Positions 63,730 through 64,000 of a DNA stretch of 64,000 bases are shown here, in pieces (the first letter of the stretch is position 1; the number at the start of each line of letters is the position of its first letter). The DNA is from Candidatus Rifleibacteriota bacterium (lineage in GTDB: Bacteria > Muiribacteriota > Ozemobacteria > Ozemobacterales > Ozemobacteraceae), in assembly GCA_905236675.1 (NCBI GenBank), contig CAJOND010000010.1:1-64000 (forward strand), given 5' to 3'. The notes under the pieces were generated by a model. That model ran no database searches and had not been told where the DNA came from. It saw only the letters and a program-made list of their open reading frames with translations. The translations under genes and the position numbers were made by a program.

Positions 63730-64000
63730 TTAAGCTTGGTTGTCATATTTCTGAAAGTGTAAAAGAAAAGAATCCTGATTGGGACAGACGTGATGTCTTA
63801 ATATTCTAATGGCTTGTTTCTTATTATGGGTAATATGCCATACTGCTCTAGAACCAGCAATACAGTGTGCATCACTAGATAATCTAAAAAGAACTTTACA
63901 GACCTTAAATAATAAAGTAGGTTTAGTAATGGATTTCCCTATGTCATGAATTATAGCAAATTCTGAAAGCTCTGTTTTTAATTCTTTAGGTAAATCTTTA
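63730..64000 (-). CDS. HD-domain protein, 5' end beyond the window
   Basis: An open frame runs from the right edge to the stop at 63730-63732, about 89 codons. It reads LSEFAIIHDIGKSITKP, later SDAHCIAGSRAVWHITHNKK and RILRHHVCPNQDS. The HD pair in HDIGK and the RHH further on fit an HD-type phosphohydrolase or HDOD-like domain. The start lies outside the window. Orientation is convergent with the membrane protein gene. Confidence 0.6.
   Translation of the reverse strand, partial: KDLPKELKTELSEFAIIHDIGKSITKPTLLFKVCKVLFRLSSDAHCIAGSRAVWHITHNKKQAIRILRHHVCPNQDSFLLHFQKYDNQA

Overview
The window is AT-rich, protein-dense DNA from a bacterium with a Gram-negative type of envelope. Evidence for the envelope type is a Slt-like soluble lytic transglycosylase, a lipoprotein with a lipobox, several Sec-secreted proteins and a YidC with a large periplasmic domain. 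Bacterial Shine-Dalgarno sites, TTGACA/TATAAT-like promoters and tRNAs without encoded CCA fit. The lineage cannot be fixed from sequence reading alone. The many TPR, HEAT and SpoIIE/GAF/HD-GYP proteins and the two MnmG paralogues (a situation also known in Fusobacteria) suggest a poorly sampled phylum; Candidatus Riflebacteria is only a low-confidence guess. No rRNA, CRISPR array or transposase was found.

Layout. 1-7.1 kb is accessory: an AlbA_2/HATPase DNA-binding regulator in a decayed tandem array (one intact copy, two relics), an AAA-ATPase-like/PD-(D/E)XK protein, a two-gene unit of glycine-rich hydrophobic proteins whose second member carries a possible PD-(D/E)XK nuclease, and a nuclease relic. 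7.1-11.7 kb is sbcD-sbcC. 11.9-22.9 kb holds an AhbC/NirJ-like radical SAM enzyme, a secreted propeller-like protein, mtaB, cinA, a TPR protein, and a run walJ-rlmH-cheR-cheB-polyprenyl glycosylphosphotransferase. 23-29 kb is clpB, a second secreted propeller-like protein with SH3b and a PfkB sugar kinase on the minus strand. 29.2-30.0 kb is a tRNA operon of eight genes. 30.2-36.5 kb (minus) holds a SpoIIE-type phosphatase, a lytic transglycosylase and small unknown proteins including a YbjN-like and a zinc-ribbon protein. 36.7-45.2 kb (plus) holds a secreted Lys/Ala-rich protein, a catalytically degenerate 5'-nucleotidase homologue, a GAF-HD-GYP protein, a membrane sensor with a degenerate cyclase-like domain, a TPR protein and prmA. 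45.3-48.9 kb (minus) is ruvA, yebC and a secreted TPR protein. 49.1-63.7 kb (plus) is a lipoprotein followed by the classical origin-proximal cluster rpmH-rnpA-yidD-yidC-jag-mnmE-mnmG, then a HEAT-repeat protein, a second mnmG, rsmG and a membrane/coiled-coil protein. A truncated HD-domain gene runs off the right edge on the minus strand.

Most of the window is housekeeping. The parts most likely to hold something new are the first 7 kb and the duplicated mnmG locus. In the first 7 kb, a self-similar DNA motif lies in both the promoter and the coding linker of the AlbA_2 gene, its relics have inverted arms that vary in a compensatory way, and next to it is the two-gene glycine-rich/nuclease-like unit.
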